Of a stretch of 5,333 bases of DNA, positions 5,281 to 5,333 are shown piece by piece. The notes under the pieces are model-generated. The model saw only the letters and a program-made list of their open reading frames with translations. It was not told the DNA's origin and searched no databases. How positions within the stretch are numbered: the stretch's first letter is position 1; each line of letters starts with the position of its first letter. The position numbers and the translations under genes are program-made. This stretch comes from JAMCZZ01 sp964363695 (lineage in GTDB: Bacteria > Patescibacteriota > UBA1384 > XYA2-FULL-43-10 > 1-14-0-10-43-13), in assembly GCA_964363695.1 (NCBI GenBank), contig CAYIJI010000056.1, positions 1-5,333 on the forward strand. Direction: 5' to 3'.

Positions 5281-5333
5281 TAACTGCTCGCTCGCCCCTG
5301 TGTCATCCCGACCAACGTGGAGGGATCTTTTAA
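5280..5333. mobile_element. Start of a second, related repeat element, cut by the window edge
   Basis: From 5280 the sequence GTAACTGCTCGCT resembles the MITE end GTAACCACTCACT (10 of 13 identical). It is followed, as in the MITE, by a TGTCATCCC block (5301-5309) with short arms ATCCC (5305-5309) and GGGAT (5322-5326). The order end-repeat, spacer, TGTCAT-block is therefore shared by both elements. The other end is outside the window, so its limits and any duplication cannot be seen. Confidence 0.5.

Noticed and set aside
5130..5315. 61-codon minus-strand open frame across the right-hand repeats
   Set aside because: It runs through the MITE ends, the target duplications and the second element. 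Its apparent peptide pieces (such as WIPVFTGND) come from translating interspersed repeats. It has no recognisable domain and its start overlaps repeat DNA.
1..5333. CRISPR array, tRNA, rRNA, toxin-antitoxin or defence genes
   Set aside because: I saw no regularly spaced 25-40-nt repeats, no cloverleaf or rRNA-like sequence and no defence-type domain in any supported frame.

Overview
The window is a compact, moderately AT-rich bacterial segment in which every convincing gene lies on the minus strand. Read in transcription order (high to low coordinates) it holds a family 4 uracil-DNA glycosylase (4270-4935), an RNase J with a long N-terminal extension (2173-4179), a small coiled-coil protein of unknown function (1684-2019), and the first 557 codons of an FtsK/SpoIIIE DNA translocase that runs off the left edge (1-1672). 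Stops are TAA and TAG, and I saw no in-frame UGA, so no recoding is indicated. An rnj gene close to an ftsK/spoIIIE gene is known from Firmicutes and Actinobacteria. That order, the tailed RNase J, the short gene spacing and the many intergenic palindromic repeats fit a Patescibacteria/CPR-type or other Gram-positive-related genome. This placement is inference, not proof.

There appear to be two transcription units. The first starts at a TTGACA/TAATAT promoter (5106-5133), has a leader of about 165 nt containing a large inverted repeat, and reads udg then rnj. Between these genes is a 90-nt spacer with two hairpins, one right in front of the rnj ribosome-binding site. The unit ends at a perfect 10-bp-stem terminator (2101-2130), preceded by a 4-copy, 8-nt tandem repeat that places stop codons in all three frames. 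The second unit starts immediately after, at a TATAAT promoter whose -35 region touches the terminator tail, and reads the coiled-coil gene and then ftsK with an 11-nt gap.

The right end (4936-5333) has no gene. Its most notable content is a 128-bp MITE-like element (5145-5272) with perfect 13-bp terminal inverted repeats beginning GTAAC and an exact 8-bp flanking duplication, GAAATATG. It is inserted just behind the -35 box of the udg promoter. A second, related element seems to begin at 5280 and run off the window. A palindromic repeat inside the MITE recurs in the udg-rnj spacer.

The four proteins are housekeeping: uracil removal from DNA, RNA processing and decay, and chromosome translocation at division. 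No defence system, CRISPR array, tRNA or rRNA was recognised. The less ordinary material is the repeat and mobile-element content and the coiled-coil gene built from four 15-residue repeats.
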